From SAT2750 sp964476375 (GTDB lineage: Bacteria; Planctomycetota; Planctomycetia; Pirellulales; Pirellulaceae): a DNA stretch of 7,448 nucleotides. The translations under genes and the position numbers were made by a program. The notes under the pieces are model-generated. The model worked only from the letters and a program-made list of their open reading frames with translations. It made no database searches and was not told the DNA's origin. Of this stretch, positions 5,904 to 7,448 are shown in pieces. The stretch covers positions 1-7,448 of the forward strand of contig CAYYZW010000039.1 in the NCBI GenBank assembly GCA_964476375.1, given 5' to 3'. Position 1 is the stretch's first letter; the number at the start of each line of letters is the position of its first letter.

Positions 5904-6590
5904 ATGCGTTTTCTATGTGCCATCGTGATCCCGCTGGGATTGCTGTTACTGACCTCCTGTAACGAGACTCCCGTCGCCGATCCCGCCAGCTCGCCGCCAG
6001 AGGCCGGGTCCGCCAGTTCCGCCGCGGAGACGACGCCTGCGGTGGACGCTGCAGGGGACCGGCACGGGCATGCACACTCTGGCCAGCAGGCCAGCGAGTG
6101 GCGCGCGGTCTCGATCGGAGAAAAGGTACCTGACTTTGAACTGGTCATTGATGGAAAGACATGCACGCTCAGCGAGCTGCAGCATGACCCAGAAGTGACC
6201 AGCGACGGCACGCTTGTTTTTACTTTCTGGTGCTCGTTTTGCCACAGTTGTCGAGACGTGGAGGACCAGCTTGATGAGCTGGCTGCAGAGTACCGGGGGA
6301 AAGTCGGCGTGATGGCACTGGATGCCAGTGCCGGCGAAACTGCAGCAGGGGTGGCAGCGGTTGCCGCCGAGGAGGGGCTTACGCTGCCGATCGCGCTGAG
6401 TTCCAGTGGTGCGGCAGCGGATGTCTTCGGTACCCGTGTGACGACAACCACGGTCGTTATCGACGGCGACGGTATACTGCGATACTGTGGCCAGTTCGCT
6501 GACAGCGAAAATAACTTTGCCGAGGATGCCCTCCAGGCCGTCCTCGCCGGGGAAGAAGTACCGGTCCAGAAGACACGGCAGAAGGGCTGA
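5904..6590 (+). CDS. Thioredoxin-fold (TlpA/AhpC-TSA-like) lipoprotein
   Basis: From the chosen ATG the protein has 228 residues. It has a lipoprotein signal with lipobox LTSC (Cys19 lipidated, Asn20 at +2), then a low-complexity Ala/Ser/Pro/Glu linker and a His-containing stretch (DRHGHAHSG, 52-60). The thioredoxin-like domain covers about 67-215: IGEKVPDFEL (71-80), LVFTFWCSFCHSCRDVE (104-120), VVIDGDGILRYCGQF (184-198). Against TlpA (FWAxWCxxCR), the redox pair is Cys113-His-Ser-Cys116, with an additional Cys110 giving CxxCxxC. The usual cis-Pro before the ID-x-DG strand is replaced by a run of four Thr (180-183). It should be tethered in the periplasm or at the outer membrane and act on thiols or metals; the partner is unknown. 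The frame is open upstream to 5808, but starting there would bury the lipobox, so ATG 5904 is used; GGAG at 5888-5891 is a distant Shine-Dalgarno candidate. Confidence 0.85.
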   Translation: MRFLCAIVIPLGLLLLTSCNETPVADPASSPPEAGSASSAAETTPAVDAAGDRHGHAHSGQQASEWRAVSIGEKVPDFELVIDGKTCTLSELQHDPEVTSDGTLVFTFWCSFCHSCRDVEDQLDELAAEYRGKVGVMALDASAGETAAGVAAVAAEEGLTLPIALSSSGAAADVFGTRVTTTTVVIDGDGILRYCGQFADSENNFAEDALQAVLAGEEVPVQKTRQKG

Positions 6591-6606
6591 CATATCAGGC
6601 GTATGT

Positions 6607-6623
6607 AGCTTCCGTGGGAAGCT
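6607..6623 (+). terminator. Stable hairpin just after the lipoprotein gene
   Basis: AGCTTCC and GGAAGCT form a perfect 7-base stem around a GTG loop, starting 17 bases after the stop codon of the lipoprotein gene. No T-run follows (the next bases are CACGACCCC), so it is not a textbook intrinsic terminator. It could protect the 3' end of the transcript or help termination. Confidence 0.4.
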
Positions 6624-6730
6624 CACGACCCCTGCCCGATGACCGTGTCATGCGAAGCCTGGAGTAACGATCCTGCTGTGCATGCGGGTACTGTCAAAGT
6701 CGCCTTGAATAACTTCCTGGGAAAAGGCTC

Positions 6731-7276
6731 ATGAAAGACGCCCCGATCGATGTTCCCTGGCTGAAGGTCTTTGCCACCGGGTTCAAGCACGGGATCAAGT
6801 GGGCCGGCGTCAGCCTCCTGTTTGAACTGCCTGTCCTGCTTGGCATGCTGCTGGGGATCACAAGCAAGGAACAGGCGATCAGGATGGCCTGGGGAATTCC
6901 GGCCGTGATGGCGGGACTTGGCTGCCTGATTGCCCTGATGGGCATCATCGCGGTCGCCTACATGAAGCACCGCTGGTTTCGGTACCTGGCACTGATGATC
7001 ATGGTACTCTTTTTTAGCAGCCAGGTGATGCTGTTGATCTTCATGCCCTACGCGGGGATCTACGGTTTTATCGTGCAGCCCCCGTCTACAGCCTGGGGCT
7101 TCTCTATCGCCATCTCCCTTTATCTCTTTTTTCTCTACTGGTGGTCAAAAATCCCCATCGCCATCTTCGTTAAGGCCAAGGTGCAGGTCAGCATCTGGAA
7201 ATGGATTGTCGTGACAGCGAACAAAAACAAGGCGAACAAGAAGGATCTGAAGAAGTTCCTCAAGGAAGAACTCTAG
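6731..7276 (+). CDS. Four-helix membrane protein with a Lys-rich tail, unknown function
   Basis: This 181-residue protein was not recognised. It has a short, mildly basic N-terminus (1-23), then hydrophobic segments at about 24-44 (including LLFELPVLLGMLLGI), 53-78 (including GIPAVMAGLGCLIALMGIIAVAYM), 82-114 (including YLALMIMVLFFSSQVMLLIFM) and 121-147 (including FSIAISLYLFFLYWW). The final 18 residues are strongly charged (KNKANKKDLKKFLKEEL) and, by the positive-inside rule, should be cytoplasmic, consistent with an even number of helices and both ends inside. AAAAGG lies shortly before the ATG as a weak ribosome-binding site. The gap to the lipoprotein gene is 140 bases and contains the hairpin at 6607-6623, so the two are probably not tightly coupled. 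Confidence 0.72.
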   Translation: MKDAPIDVPWLKVFATGFKHGIKWAGVSLLFELPVLLGMLLGITSKEQAIRMAWGIPAVMAGLGCLIALMGIIAVAYMKHRWFRYLALMIMVLFFSSQVMLLIFMPYAGIYGFIVQPPSTAWGFSIAISLYLFFLYWWSKIPIAIFVKAKVQVSIWKWIVVTANKNKANKKDLKKFLKEEL

Positions 7277-7294
7277 ACGAGGGGCAGGGCGGGT

Positions 7295-7310
7295 GCCGGC
7301 TGAGACCGGC
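7295..7310. terminator. Hairpin between convergent genes
   Basis: GCCGG and CCGGC form a 5-base GC stem around CTGAGA in the 33-base gap between the four-helix protein gene and the convergent cytochrome gene. The last base overlaps the stop codon of the latter. Its place suggests a shared, bidirectional terminator, but there is no T-run on either side and the stem is short. Confidence 0.3.
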
Positions 7311-7448
7311 TACTCGATTTTTCCCAGCCCGGTCAGGTAACGGACCAGGTCCTCGAGCTGCTCGGCGGACAGCAGCGATGTCAGCCCGGCCGGCATGGCA
7401 CTGCCGGCAGCACGTTTTTCCTCGACCTCTCCCTCGGCAAAGGTGACC
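7310..7448 (-). CDS. C-terminus of a planctomycete-type cytochrome c domain protein (partial)
   Basis: Only the last 45 codons lie in the window; the gene runs off the right edge. The translated end contains SAMPAGLTSLLSAEQLEDLV and then RYLTGLGKIE. This matches the usual end of a class I c-type cytochrome: the MPxGL Met can be the distal haem ligand, followed by L-S-x-E-x-L-x-D-L-V-x-Y-L, the C-terminal helix. In Planctomycetota and Verrucomicrobia this type of ending is common in large secreted proteins with a dehydrogenase-like (beta-propeller) part and a C-terminal haem domain (TIGR02603-like). The CxxCH haem site and any upstream domain lie outside the window, so the full protein type is an inference. 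Confidence 0.75.
   Translation of the reverse strand, partial: VTFAEGEVEEKRAAGSAMPAGLTSLLSAEQLEDLVRYLTGLGKIE

Noticed and set aside
5843..6626. Minus-strand frames of about 200 codons over the lipoprotein gene.
   Set aside because: The Ala/Ser-rich or mixed products look like reverse readings of the lipoprotein, which has a lipobox and thioredoxin motifs.

Overview
The window looks like a piece of a Planctomycetota chromosome. This is inferred from protein content, not from any marker gene. The evidence is a secreted sulfatase-fold enzyme next to a formylglycine-generating-enzyme-like (SUMF1-type) protein with a HEAT-like N-terminus, a rhamnonate dehydratase, many signal peptides with weak or absent Shine-Dalgarno sites, and a cytochrome C-terminus typical of the large haem-bearing dehydrogenase proteins of that phylum. 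I see no tRNA, rRNA, CRISPR array, insertion sequence or phage gene. The DNA is fairly GC-rich throughout, with one small AT-rich intergenic patch near 175-210.

Left part (1-4819), all on the minus strand, in order of transcription: a rhamnonate-dehydratase-like enolase-superfamily enzyme (4819-3536), a 116-residue three-helix membrane protein (3369-3019), a secreted HEAT/SUMF1-like protein (2887-1766), a secreted sulfatase-superfamily hydrolase (1723-275), and the first 27 codons of an exported protein that runs off the left edge (82-1). Only the SUMF1-like and sulfatase-like genes are close (42 bases) and probably share a transcript. The partial gene seems to have its own promoter (178-206).

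Right part, plus strand: a secreted staphylococcal-nuclease-fold protein (5002-5706), a thioredoxin-fold lipoprotein (5904-6590) with a good promoter candidate upstream, and a 181-residue four-helix membrane protein (6731-7276). A convergent minus-strand gene enters from the right edge (7448-7310) and carries only the C-terminus of a c-type cytochrome domain. Genes on the two strands diverge at 4820-5001 and converge at 7277-7309.

The main theme is familiar folds with altered active sites. The sulfatase-like protein has Thr where the formylglycine Cys should be. The adjacent SUMF1-like protein lacks one of the two catalytic Cys of formylglycine-generating enzyme. The nuclease-fold protein has lost both catalytic Arg. 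The redoxin has an extra Cys and no cis-Pro. The dehydratase, by contrast, keeps every residue expected of RhmD but has an insertion in its substrate-capping loop. I do not see a convincing multi-gene novel system such as defence. The best candidate for follow-up is the sulfatase-like/SUMF1-like pair, which resembles a sulfatase-maturase operon but cannot work by the standard chemistry.
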